Shown here: piece after piece, positions 55,600 through 63,876 of the stretch
How positions within the stretch are numbered: position 1 is the stretch's first letter
Layout of the letters: each line of letters opens with the position of its first letter
Source: Brachyhypopomus gauderio
Taxonomy: Eukaryota > Chordata > Actinopteri > Gymnotiformes > Hypopomidae
DNA length: 64,000 nucleotides
Assembly: GCF_052324685.1 (NCBI RefSeq)
Contig: NW_027506963.1
Location: 186,001-250,000, forward strand
Direction of reading: 5' to 3'
The notes under the pieces: model-generated
The model's database searches: none
What the model was told of the DNA's origin: nothing
Seen by the model: only the letters and a program-made list of their open reading frames with translations
Made by a program: the position numbers and the translations under genes

Positions 55600-57619
55600 G
55601 CGAAATGACAAATACTGAGTTAACAGTATCAGCCTATTCATCTGTAAAGATGACAAGGCACAAGAAAACATGACCAACAACATGAATACTGCATTTAAAT
55701 CAGGGGTCCCCAAACTTTTTCCCGCGAGGGCCAAATAACTTTTCTCTTCTCTGATGGGGGGCCGGGGTCAGTTTGAAACAGAAAAGTTTGACAATCACAG
55801 GGGTGCTGCAACATTTATTGTTTTCAGAAAGCGACACATAACCAAACATTAATAACACTTTCCGGGATCTTCACACAAAAAAGTCAAGAAATAAACAATA
55901 ACACTATTAACAAACTAAATATTAACCATTAACAAAATAAATAACAATATTTATGAAATAATAACTAAATAATCCTCTCTGGGTTCTTCACAGAAAAAAG
56001 TCTGGTAATAAATAATAACACTATTAACCAACTAAATAACACTATTTAAGAAAAAAATAACACCATTATTAAAATAAATAACACCAAAAAATGCTCTCTG
56101 GGTTCTTCACAGAAAAAAAAAAGTCTGTGGAACATTAACTTTCTGTTGTGCCGTGCACATCTTAACAGGTAAAGTTGTCAGAACAGAATTTCTTCCTTAA
56201 ATGACTCATATGAGTAGTCCCTCAAAGTTCTCGTGTTCCTTCCTTATAATCCTTTTGTAGATTGTAGGTTCTAGAAGGCTTGTAGATACCTTTCTCTCTC
56301 ATCAACTTCCTTGTGACCTACACAGCACAATACATTTTTTATGCATTTTATCCCAGTAGATTTTATGATCATATTTGTTTATACTCAGAATGACTCATTC
56401 AAGTCAGAAAAGTGAGCTTACCTATGTATGTTCATCAGTGTGAACTGTGGGCCTGCATTTGGCTGGTGAGAAGTTGAATGTCAGGTTCCATTCTAGTCAC
56501 AGCCAGTCTCAAACACTGATGCAGATGTTCATCTGTCAATCTTGATCTCAGCGAAGTTTTCAGGAGTTTCATGTGCGAAAATGTTTGTTCGCAGATATAC
56601 GTGCTTCCAAAAAGTGTGGACATCTTCATTGCGTGTTTTTTTATGTTAGGGTACGTGTCGTTTGGGAGTGCGGCATAGAAGTCAATAAGACTGTTGGGCT
56701 TGAACATGTCTTTCAGAACATCACAGTTCTGTAACTCGGCCAACTCAAACTGATAAGAAGAAGCTCTATGTTCCTAGTGTTTGTTTTCAGAACTGCAGTA
56801 CTCTCCTATATGAATAGTTATGGCAATATTTTTAAAGTGTGTCAAATTAGGACCAATTCTGTTCAGTCCAGAGCAACAGCTTGCTTCCATACTTATAGGC
56901 CTGTAGCGCAGGCATAAAGGTGTGTGAAAGTGTCATGGAAAAAGAACAAAATTATTTACCTCAAAGTAATTGATGTCAGCCTTTGTTTTATTTAATTTCC
57001 TTGGAGACAGATACTCCAGCGCCATAGAAGTGAAGCCGTGTGATGCCAGGAGGGCAGATCGATACTCCACCAACCCTCCCCCCCCTCCCCACATATCCAG
57101 CACTCCAGGGAATGGGCCAGGGCCTGGACACACACACACACACACACATCATTTTGATTCTCCCTTGAGGCAATACGTTTATTGGACAGACAGACGTCAA
57201 TGTGCATTAGATCATTAGGTACCCCTTATTTTGATGTATTACTGTGCAAACGTTTCCAAACGAAGAGGAACAAGCAGTATACTCTTTAAGCAGTATGACG
57301 CTACCACTCAGTCTTTTCATCTATCAGCACTTCAAGGTTGGCTGTTCTCCCCTTTAAGTGCCCATTGATGTCTATAAGGTGGAGACGTCAGGTTATCACA
57401 GAGTGTGTTTGTAGGTTTGGGTTTGTACCTGGAGGGATGAACAAAGTTCCTCTAACACCTTTCTCCCGGATATCCACTCTTCGTACACCTGGAGCCATGT
57501 ACCAGCGCTCTATGACCAGGCTCGCTAACGCTGTGAGCTGGGCAAAACCCTGAGAAACATGTCCGTCATACACAGAAATGTGGAATACCCGTGGCGAGAG
57601 GACATCTTTCTTTCGTAAC
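45451..57619 (-). CDS. BAAT/ACOT-family acyl-CoA thioesterase / N-acyltransferase, copy B (spliced, 8 exons seen)
   Basis: Exons on the - strand: 57619-57429, 57123-56960, 55559-55440, 55290-55208, 52053-51988, 51785-51705, 49936-49795 and 45572-45451. The family hydrolyses or transfers acyl groups from acyl-CoAs (fatty acids or bile acids) with an alpha/beta-hydrolase triad, in peroxisome or cytosol. Seen here: the N-domain end [18 protein letters not shown], nucleophile elbow [11 protein letters not shown] (Ser where BAAT has Cys), acid turn [10 protein letters not shown], His motif [12 protein letters not shown], and C-terminus [20 protein letters not shown]. The first coding exon is not found upstream; its homologue is at 37097 in copy A. 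The exon 55208 donor leaves a 1-nt frame mismatch with exon 52053. The last residues QAKL are not a classic SKL peroxisomal signal. Active gene versus recent pseudogene is open. Confidence 0.82.
46301..47575 (+). mobile_element. Composite hAT insert in unit B (ZNF862-like fragment plus nested BED-finger element)
   Basis: The left end cagggctctagagtgcgac is a hAT-type terminus. At about 46318-47219 a second element with tagtcaactaa/gactaaaactaa words is nested, carrying a BED-finger fragment ([23 protein letters not shown]). After it, 47250-47420 codes for [20 protein letters not shown] and [17 protein letters not shown], matching transposase-derived ZNF862-like proteins. The right terminus is missing or decayed, so presence/absence versus unit A is not clean. 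Confidence 0.6.
47847..49369 (-). mobile_element. Tc1/mariner element (1,523 bp), complete ends, TA target
   Basis: Flanked by TA (47845-47846, 49370-49371). Ends cactgctcaaaaaataaa and ttatttttttgagcagtg are inverted repeats. The site is uninterrupted in unit A (aagttaatatttcgggtc, about 27054-27071). It carries a broken transposase on the - strand. Confidence 0.95.
48097..49070 (-). pseudogene. Tc1 transposase, inactivated (DD34E)
   Basis: Pieces on the - strand: 49024-48695 (HTH/paired-like DNA-binding part: [40 protein letters not shown]), 48667-48452 ([11 protein letters not shown], first Asp), 48430-48280 ([11 protein letters not shown], second Asp; [12 protein letters not shown], Glu with 34 residues between) and 48279-48097 (end). 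Two in-frame stops (after LAFAREH and after LTALRY) and a small deletion frameshift after IEHIWDI destroy the frame. The catalytic triad itself is kept. Confidence 0.9.
49795..49936 (-). CDS. BAAT/ACOT copy B, exon with catalytic His
   Basis: Acceptor cccatag, then [40 protein letters not shown] and LQDGKEK before gtacgt, phase 0 to 1. It holds the GHLIEPPY triad-His motif intact. Confidence 0.88.
51705..51785 (-). CDS. BAAT/ACOT copy B, exon with catalytic Asp region
   Basis: 27 codons, phase 0-0: [20 protein letters not shown] then TLESAED, donor gtaaga. Confidence 0.88.
51988..52053 (-). CDS. BAAT/ACOT copy B, exon [14 protein letters not shown]
   Basis: 22 codons before gtaagt. Only the inner AG of tagag gives an open frame at phase 0, whereas exon 55290-55208 ends 2 nt into a codon; the mismatch is one base. 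Confidence 0.78.
52172..52700. other. Intronic segment with repeat-like block
   Basis: 52235-52480 has agaccgtatatataatggac followed by CpG-containing sequence (aagatggccgcacggacgc) that looks like a dispersed fish repeat. No exon is recognised. Confidence 0.4.
52709..54479. mobile_element. hAT element (1.77 kb), perfect 8-bp target duplication
   Basis: Flanks cttttgac (52701-52708 and 54480-54487). Termini tagtgttgtcacgatacta and ggtataccgtgcaacacta, with gatac/gtatc clusters inside both ends. It lies in a BAAT/ACOT copy B intron and carries a nested MITE. Confidence 0.92.
53322..53818 (+). mobile_element. Dispersed MITE-like repeat, family copy 4 (most complete)
   Basis: Starts ggtttaaactttcgcgag and ends cgcgtcaagtataaacc; the reverse complement of the end (ggtttatacttgacgcg) matches the start, so these are terminal inverted repeats. 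The body shares all words of the 13330 family. No ORF. Confidence 0.8.
54488..55207. other. Intronic sequence with small repeat fragment
   Basis: At 54895-54965 the words attataagctgcataattc and cggcttatagtccggaaagt resemble a dispersed fish repeat also hinted at 32861-32890. The rest is AT-rich without features. Confidence 0.4.
55208..55290 (-). CDS. BAAT/ACOT copy B, exon [12 protein letters not shown]
   Basis: Acceptor gtgtgtag, then [20 protein letters not shown] and ETFDNVTK. The donor reads accaagtaagc, so gtaagc starts one base too early to keep AAG. The exon is 83 nt where 84 would be in phase. Confidence 0.78.
55440..55559 (-). CDS. BAAT/ACOT copy B, exon with nucleophile elbow
   Basis: 40 codons, phase 0-0: [20 protein letters not shown] then [20 protein letters not shown], donor gtgagt. 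GLSFG aligns with the nucleophile elbow of the family; Ser, as in acyl-CoA thioesterases, not the Cys typical of mammalian BAAT. Confidence 0.85.
55563..55594. repeat. Short (AC)n next to the acceptor of the nucleophile exon
   Basis: Pure dinucleotide run forming GT repeats on the sense strand directly upstream of the acceptor. Confidence 0.9.
55701..56745 (-). mobile_element. Charlie-type hAT, truncated, with transposase C-terminus
   Basis: The + strand starts caggggtccccaaactttt, a Charlie-type hAT terminus. On the - strand 56743-56435 codes for [20 protein letters not shown] and [15 protein letters not shown], the C-terminal dimerisation region of Charlie/ZBED-like transposases. The other terminus is not found. 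It lies between two BAAT/ACOT copy B exons. Confidence 0.8.
56960..57123 (-). CDS. BAAT/ACOT copy B, exon [16 protein letters not shown]
   Basis: Phase 1 to 0: [54 protein letters not shown], then gtaaat. It matches the PGPFPGIID.FG.GGGL.EYRASLLA region. The Gly stretch is coded by a run of G that is expanded in copy A. Confidence 0.88.
57429..57619 (-). CDS. BAAT/ACOT copy B, exon [16 protein letters not shown]
   Basis: Acceptor atttag, then [40 protein letters not shown] and [15 protein letters not shown], donor gtacaa, ending phase 1. Matches the LLKRDV...ERWY.APGV.R..VREG..RG.LF.PPG block at the end of the family's N-terminal domain. No counterpart is left in copy A. Confidence 0.88.
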
Positions 57620-57739
57620 CTAAATTACATAGAGTGTAAATACATGAATGAATAGACAACAGAGAGGGAGAAAAGAGAAAGAAAGCAGCTAACAAAAAGA
57701 CTTCATAGTTTTAAAACACTCATGATTAACCATATAAAT

Positions 57740-58257
57740 GAATATGAAATCTTCAATTTCTTAGCAATTTCTCGCATGGAATAGCCTTCATTTCTAAGAA
57801 CAAGAATAGACTGTCGAGTTTCAGATGAAAGTTCTCTTTTTCTGGCCATTTTGAGCGTTTAATTGACCCCACAAATGTGATGCTCCAGAAACTCAATCTG
57901 CTCAAAGGAAGGTCAGTTTTGTAGCTTCTGTAATGAGCTAGACTGTTTTCAGGTGAACATGATTGCACAAGGGTTTTCTAATAATCAATTAGCCTTCTGA
58001 GCCAATGAGCAAACACATTGTACCATTAGAACACTGGAGTGATCGTTGCTGGAAATGGGTCTCTATACACCTATGTAGATATTGCAGCAAAAAACAGACA
58101 TTTTCAGCTAAAATAGTCATGTACCACATTAGCAATGTATAGAGTGTATTTGTTTAAAGTTAGGACTAGTTTAAAGTTATCTTCATTGAAAAGTACAGTG
58201 CTTTTCCTTCAAAAATAAGGACATTTCAATGTGACCCCAAACTTTTGAACGGTGGTG
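57740..58257 (-). mobile_element. Truncated Tc1-like element (5' end)
   Basis: The right side has tttggggtcacattgaaatg (as complement), the terminal repeat of a common fish Tc1 family. On the - strand the transposase start reads MARKRELSSETRQSILVLRN then EGYSMREIAKKLKIS, a Tc1 helix-turn-helix N-terminus, and is cut off at about 57740. Confidence 0.85.
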
Positions 58258-58264
58258 TGTATGT

Positions 58265-58275
58265 GTAATATAGCC

Positions 58276-58327
<52 letters not shown>

Positions 58328-58409
58328 CACACATATATTAGTGCTGTCTAGCAAGCTTGAGCAAAATCCTGGTGAGGACTTTTAATTGCGGCACCTGGAA
58401 TTGACAGCA

Positions 58410-58480
<71 letters not shown>
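58265..58480. repeat. TA/CA microsatellites
   Basis: Alternating (TA)n and (AC)n runs, interrupted at 58338-58411 by a tiny inverted-repeat element. Confidence 0.9.
58338..58411. mobile_element. 74-bp inverted-repeat element in the TA tract
   Basis: tagtgctgtc at the left and gacagcacta at the right are perfect inverted repeats around a short unique core. Flanks are atatat-type sequence, compatible with an 8-bp target duplication but not diagnostic. Confidence 0.5.
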
Positions 58481-58483
<3 letters not shown>

Positions 58484-59165
58484 GGGTGGGACGCGATTAA
58501 AAAAATTTATTAGTAGCTTTGTAATAAATTAATCGTATTTATCGCATTTTTATCGCATTTCAGTATTTAACATGAGAAATATTAATTTAAGTTTGAATGA
58601 TGAATGAATCAGGGAACATAATCATAAACTTCAACATATTGTTTATTTTTCCACCAGTCTACTACACAGACCAATAGATGAGTGCAGTGAATTGGTCAAT
58701 TTGACGTGGACTTTAACATTTTGTTTCTTAATTTGAACCCCGACATGTGGTCGAGTGTTGACTGGCAACACTGTTTGCTCGTACTAGGAATACATTTAAC
58801 AGCCAAGTTATTACTGACCTTCGCGTTAGCCCCAACATGTTTTGCATTGAGGTAGTAACGAAGGGTGGAAGTGCTCCTATGATAAGCGAACTCCTTCCTA
58901 AATAAAGTGCAAATAACACTATTTTTGTTTGTACTTCCATCTGGAAGTTTCTTATATTTAAATTTCCCATCCACCAGCAAAGCCTCTTCAGTCATCTCCA
59001 TCATGCTCATCTTATTGTGCATCCATATAATCTGTATGTCTGGAACTTGTGCACTGAGAAACATTCCATGGTGCAAGTTTCTCATACGTTAAATGCGTAA
59101 ATTTTTTTAGTTCGTTATTTTCCCTGTAATTAATTAATCGAAATTAAAGCGTTAAAGTCCCACCA

Positions 59166-59168
<3 letters not shown>
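58481..59168 (-). mobile_element. hAT element with BED-finger fragment, inserted in (TA)n
   Basis: Termini taggggtgggacgcgatt and gcgttaaagtcccaccacta. On the - strand 59085-58696 codes for NKMSMMEMTEEALLVDGKFK, NSVICTLFRKEFAYH and TLRYYLNAKHVGAN, a BED finger whose second Cys is Phe here (CTLF for CTLC). Relative of 24704-26103. Confidence 0.85.

Positions 59169-59237
<69 letters not shown>
59169..59237. repeat. (TA)n microsatellite
   Basis: Pure TA run, the other half of the target tract of the hAT element above. Confidence 0.95.
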
Positions 59238-59244
<7 letters not shown>

Positions 59245-59461
59245 CATACATACATTACACATGTGTGTACACACACACACACACACACACACATGAATGT
59301 ACTGCACTTGATTCTCTCTCTTGGCACTCTCCCAACGTGATGGCAGTTAGAGCAGTTTGTTTATTAAAATGAATATGCCCTAGAACAGTAGTGGCCAACC
59401 TGCGGCTCACACGAGTTACTAATTCGCCAACTACTGGTGATCGATCGAGAGATAGATAGAT

Positions 59462-59471
59462 ATATATACAC

Positions 59472-59502
<31 letters not shown>

Positions 59503-59507
59503 TATAT

Positions 59508-59549
<42 letters not shown>

Positions 59550-59582
59550 ATTTTTTGCCCATTAAACCCCCCCCCCCCCCCC
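59462..59582. repeat. (TA)n/(AC)n microsatellite and poly-C
   Basis: Mixed TA and CA runs to 59546, then a C run at 59566-59582, inside the outer hAT element. Confidence 0.9.
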
Positions 59583-59628
59583 GTCAACAATCTACACTCA
59601 ACACCCTCCCCCCGTCAACAATTTACAA

Positions 59629-60896
59629 TAGGGGTGGGAATTGTTTACTATCTCACGATTCGATTCGATTCCAATTTTGGGGGCCACAATTCAATTCAAA
59701 AATCGATTTTCGATTCAAAACACTATTTGATTTATAAAAATGTCTGCTTCAGTCTATAAAATCTGCATGATCTACTACAGTCTACTTTGCAAGACAGAAC
59801 AATAAATACAGAAAACTAAGTGTCTTTCACATTTAATTAACAAAAATTAAGTGCTTTCGTAAAATAAAATGGTTTTTGTTGTTACCAAAATTCTTGAGCT
59901 TCATTTTGCGAGCTGTCAGGGCTGGCTCAGATGCAGTTCCCCCAGCCGTCGCTAGGGGCACCAGAGTCAGTCCCAGACTAAACCGGCGTAACCGTACGTT
60001 CTCAGCCAGTCTCTGCTTTCTCTGTGATTGCTTATCGTTTAATGGTGTCTCGCCACCTCTCTCCGTTATGCTTTCTCTTTACTTATTCGAGTATCTCATG
60101 CGTCGCTTCCTGACCCATCTCAAGTTTTCCCAATCCTGTATGTCTTCCTATCCGTTTTGCCTTTATTTTTGGGAAGGGTTTTATTTTGCTGCAGCGTTTT
60201 TTGCCAGTTACTTCTGCTGGTGTCCTTGGTTTCGTTTTCGAGTTGCATTTATCCGTGCTGTTTTTTAGTTACTGTTGTTTTGTTTCTTCCTCCCGTCTCA
60301 CTACGGTTGAGTGTTATTTTTCACGCGTTGTATTTTCCGCATTGGTTTTTTGTTTCTATTTACTCCGTGCCCTCGCGGTTTTGGTTTCAATCCTCTTGCG
60401 CGTCAAGTCTTCTGTGTCGTTTTGTTTGTTCGTTCTGGGTCGCTGTGCGCGTTTCCCTCTCGCTAATACATTTGAGTGTCAAATGTCTTGATTTTGCGAG
60501 CCGGCACTTGGGTCCATCCTTCTCTATATTATTTCTCACCCTTCTCTATATTAACGCTCCCGTGCTCACCGCGTTACACAAACCTTGCACACGAGCTACA
60601 TTGTGTCCAGTTCGGTCTTCCCCGGCATTCGGCAAAAACCAAAGTGAACCCATATTTTTGCCTTAAATGAAGACCGGACAGGTTGAATATCTCTTTCCTC
60701 CATCTGTTTTGAACCTTTTCTGCGCATGAGTGTGTCCCAGAAAATGCTGCGTAAAGTCTCGCGTAATTTTGTAATTACGTAACGCAAGACTTCACCACGA
60801 CTTAGAATCGATTTTGGGACATTTAAAATCGATTCTGAATCGTAGTACATGAGAATCGATTTTTGATATATGAATTGATTTTTTGGCACACCTCTA
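59629..60896. mobile_element. Middle hAT element of the nest
   Basis: Flanks atttacaa (59621-59628) and atttacat (60897-60904). Termini taggggtgggaattg and ggcacacctcta with gattcgatt clusters near both ends. Confidence 0.88.
59914..60591 (+). mobile_element. Solo LTR (678 bp), innermost level of the nest
   Basis: Flanks cgagc (59909-59913 and 60592-60596), ends TG...CA (tgtcagggctgg ... ccttgcaca). The long T-rich reading frames inside are not gene-like. The parent retroelement is not in the window. Confidence 0.75.
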
Positions 60897-60984
60897 ATTT
60901 ACATGTCCGTGTATGATGTGGCTCTTTGCCGTAACACAGTAAAAAAAAAGTGGCTCTTGGTCTCTGACGGGTTGGCCACCCCTG

Positions 60985-61072
60985 CCCTAGAGGCTGAAGA
61001 AAGATTTAGTCTTGTTTCTTTCTATGTTGCAACCGTTGGATTCCTGCTGTGATAGTGGTGTTCCTGCTAACA
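60985..61072 (+). mobile_element. 3' end of the copia 5' LTR
   Basis: Sequence up to gctaaca immediately precedes the primer-binding site. The upstream part of the LTR should lie before the hAT nest, about 59243-59385 (catacataca there matches the last bases of the window), but identity cannot be checked because the 3' LTR is cut by the window end. Confidence 0.5.
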
Positions 61073-61086
61073 GGTTATGGGCCCAG
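61073..61086 (+). promoter_or_regulatory. Primer-binding site complementary to the initiator tRNA-Met anticodon arm
   Basis: ggttatgggcccag is complementary to CTGGGCCCATAACC, the anticodon stem-loop of vertebrate initiator tRNA-Met (anticodon CAT), and not to the tRNA 3' end. Drosophila copia is known to use an internal initiator-tRNA-Met fragment in this way. Confidence 0.75.
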
Positions 61087-61244
61087 GAACAACAACAATT
61101 GTTGCAACAAGAGAAAGTGTGATAGCTAGTTTAGCGCGGTAAAACCGGAGAGCCAAGCTAAAGCTGAGAAGAATAGCTAACCAAAAGGCAAAGTGGCCGA
61201 CGTTCGACAGTAAAGCTGAAGAATATGAGCTCTGGGAAGAACGG

Positions 61245-61673
61245 ATGCTGTGTTGCATGCACCATGTTGGATTAAAAGAGACTATTCTGAACAAGCCTCC
61301 TGAACCGCTGACCGCTGAGGAACGAGCCAAGGATGATGAGCTGAATGCTGACGCATACTGCGCATTGGCGCCATTGCTGGACAACGTGAGTTTGGGACTG
61401 ATATTCAGAGACACTAAAAACAAGAGATGTGAGAGTCTACAAGTGCTGAGAGGGCACTACATTGGCAGAGGTAGGCCACGGATTGTTTCCTTGTACATTA
61501 CGTTGACCTCGCTGAAGAAAGCGGATACAGAAACTGTAACTGAGAACATTATCCGGGCAGAGCAAATATTCACAGCGCTCAGAGATGCAGGCGAGGCACC
61601 GAGTGAGGGACTGATGATGGCAATGGTTATGGGGGGACTTCCAGAAAAATACAGCGGAGTTCAGCGGGGATGA
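61245..61673 (+). pseudogene. copia gag (capsid) fragment
   Basis: The frame continues upstream to about 61185 (AKWPTFDSKAEEYELWEERM). Then come ETILNKPPEPLTAEERAKDD, AYCALAPLLDNVSLGLI, CESLQVLRGHYIGRG and EGLMMAMVMGGLPEKYSGV, the usual copia capsid organisation. The stop follows at 61671; the zinc knuckle is missing. Confidence 0.8.
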
Positions 61674-61993
61674 AACTGGTGGAGTTCAAGGCTAAACTGC
61701 AAAACTTCTTCACAAACTTATCACAAAGACAACATGTGAGAGCGAGACTCAGACTCAGGACCTAGGATTTGACCCCATTATAAATAGTGAGAAGACAGAT
61801 GCATCTCAGCCCAGTACTACGAGCACAGACATACAGACAGACAGTTCATAATCTCCAGGAGATGATGGCGAGGAGCACCACAGGGTGATGCCACAGGTCT
61901 CAAGCAGTGGGAGATACCCCACTGGAGAGCGTAAGCCCCCGAGGTATCTTAGTGATTATACTCATGAAGATAGTGGAGATGATGATAGTACAC

Positions 61994-62181
61994 CAGGGGT
62001 GCCCATTACATCGATCGCGAAGGAAGTGTGGGTAGATCGCATGACATTAAAAAGTAGTGGATGAATGACTACGATCCCCCGTCAACGATCGACACACGGC
62101 GCTAAAAAATAAATAGGTAGATCTTTCTGACTTGCTCATCTTATAAGTAGCTCGCAAGCTGAAAAATTGTGGGCACCCCTG
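61994..62181. mobile_element. 188-bp hAT MITE inside the copia element
   Basis: Flanks tagtacac (61986-61993 and 62182-62189). Termini caggggtgcccat and gtgggcacccctg, a perfect short inverted repeat. Confidence 0.93.
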
Positions 62182-62218
62182 TAGTACACTCACCAGTGTT
62201 GACTACTGCTACAGAGCG

Positions 62219-63245
62219 GTGTGTAGTTTGCCACTGACCTTTAAACAGGCTATGGCATCACCACAGGCAGGTGAATGGAAGAGGGCAATGGACGAGGAGA
62301 TACAGTCACTAGAAGAAAACCAGACCTTTACCCTGACCAAATTGCCAAAGGGCAGAAAAACAGTGGGAGGAAGGTGGGTATACTCTATTAAAGAGGGTGG
62401 TGATGGATGTGAACAGTACAAGGCCAAATTTGTGGCGAAGGGATATAGCCAGAGAGCGGGGATAGATTATGGCGAGACGTTCTCCCCCACGGCCAACATG
62501 GCCAGTGTGCGTGTAGTCATGCAAAAGGCAGCCCAAGAAAATTTAGCACTACACCAAATGGATGTAAAGACGGCGTACTTACATGCACCCATAGACCGAG
62601 ACATTTATATGGATCAACCAGGTGGTTATGAGAAAGTGAGAGAAAACCTAGTGTGTAAACTAGAAGTCTATTTATGGTCTGAAGCAATCAGGACGTAACT
62701 GGAATGAGATGCTGCACAAATGTTTGATAAATGACAACTTCACACAGAACCCAGCGGACCATTGTGTCTACACTAAAGAATCTGAACAGGCAGGGAAGGT
62801 GATAATTGTCATTTGGGTGGATGATCTTATCATCGCGGCGAACAACACATGTAGTTTAGAGCAAGTGAAGGCAATGTTTTGCACCAGGTTTAAGATGAAG
62901 GACCTAGGCAGGCTGAAGCACTTTCTAGGCAGAGACTTCAGCCAATCTGATGATTGTATAACAATGTCACAACAGAGGTATTTTGAAAGGATTCTCAACC
63001 GATTTGAGATGCAGGAGTGCAGAACACACGAGACACCATGTGAACAAAAGGTTGACTACACTGATGATGCATCTAAGATGGCTGATGTAAGGAAATACAG
63101 GGAAGCTGTAGGTAGTCTCATCTACTTAGCTACTTGTACGAGACCTGATCTATGTTTTGCGGTAGGTAAATTATTACAACATTTTGCAAATCCCACAGAG
63201 GAAAACTGGATTACAGTAAAACATGTACTGTACTGTGTAACCTAA
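62219..63245 (+). pseudogene. copia reverse transcriptase, frameshifted
   Basis: First part (62219-62698): EWKRAMDEEIQSLEENQTFT, KTVGGRWVYSIK, KAKFVAKGYSQRAGIDYGET, MDVKTAYLHAPIDRDIYMDQ (first catalytic Asp). Frameshift near 62660-62700. Second part (62709-63245): VIIVIWVDDLIIAANN (WVDD in place of the usual YVDD), MKDLGRLKHFLGRDFSQSDD and VGSLIYLATCTRPDLCFAVG. Confidence 0.9.
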
Positions 63246-63289
63246 GAGGTACCACAGACAAGCAGCTGACTTTCAGGAAAAGCAGATGG

Positions 63290-63770
63290 TTTAGGCCTCC
63301 GCGCATACAGTGACGCAGATTGGGGGGCAGACACAAGTGACAGACGGAGCACGTCTGGCTACTGTGTGAGCATGAGCAAAGGCAGCTCACTGGTATCTTG
63401 GAGAAGCAAAAAGCAACCCACACTAGTGTTATCGACATGCAAAGCCGAATGCATGGCTTTAGCTCTAACAATACAGGAGTGTATCTATTTAGAGCAATTA
63501 CTGAAGGGTATGGATTCCTATGAACATGTTCAAACTGTTGTTCATGAGGATAACCAGGGCACTATTGCACTTGTGAAGAACCCTGTGTGCAGACAAAGGT
63601 GTAAACATGTGGACATCAAGTATCATTTCATAAGGTCAACCATTAAAGAAGGAAAGATGACACTTGTTTACTGTCCTACAGATGAAATGATAGCAGATTC
63701 TGTGACCAAGCCTGTCTCAAAGGTTACATTGATGAAATTCTCGGGAGTTATGTTTGGTGCAAGTGTTTGA
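63290..63770 (+). pseudogene. copia RNase H domain
   Basis: LRAYSDADWGADTSDRRSTS, SLVSWRSKKQPTLVLSTCKA (S...EAE region, here KAE), VHEDNQGTIALVKNPV, KHVDIKYHFIR and VYCPTDEMIADSVTKPVS: the full C-terminal RNase H signature of copia Pol. Separated from RT by a frameshift and stop at about 63243. Confidence 0.9.
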
Positions 63771-63876
63771 TGAATTGTATGTTAAGTATTGTATGTACTG
63801 TAAATGTTTGATTTCTTTCTGGGTTTTTCCTGATTGTTAAAAACTGTACAGGATACAAGTCACTCATAAGTGGGAG

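Larger units (their letters stand above)
59386..60984. mobile_element. Outer hAT element of a three-level nest
   Basis: Flanks ccctagaa (59378-59385) and ccctagag (60985-60992). Termini cagtagtggccaacc and ggttggccacccctg. It interrupts what looks like the 5' LTR of the copia element downstream. Confidence 0.88.
61073..63876 (+). mobile_element. Ty1/copia retrotransposon, internally deleted and broken
   Basis: Order: primer-binding site ggttatgggcccag (61073-61086), gag (about 61185-61675), a linker, RT (62219-63245) and RNase H (about 63290-63770), then a purine tract aagtgggag before the 3' LTR. Gag is followed almost directly by the ERKPPRYLSDYT-type segment that normally comes after integrase, so protease and integrase have been deleted. 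A 188-bp hAT MITE interrupts the linker. Confidence 0.9.

Noticed and set aside
59876..60666. Long hydrophobic frames resembling membrane proteins
   Set aside because: They lie inside a solo LTR with a T-rich sense strand; hydrophobicity is due to TTT/TTC codons.
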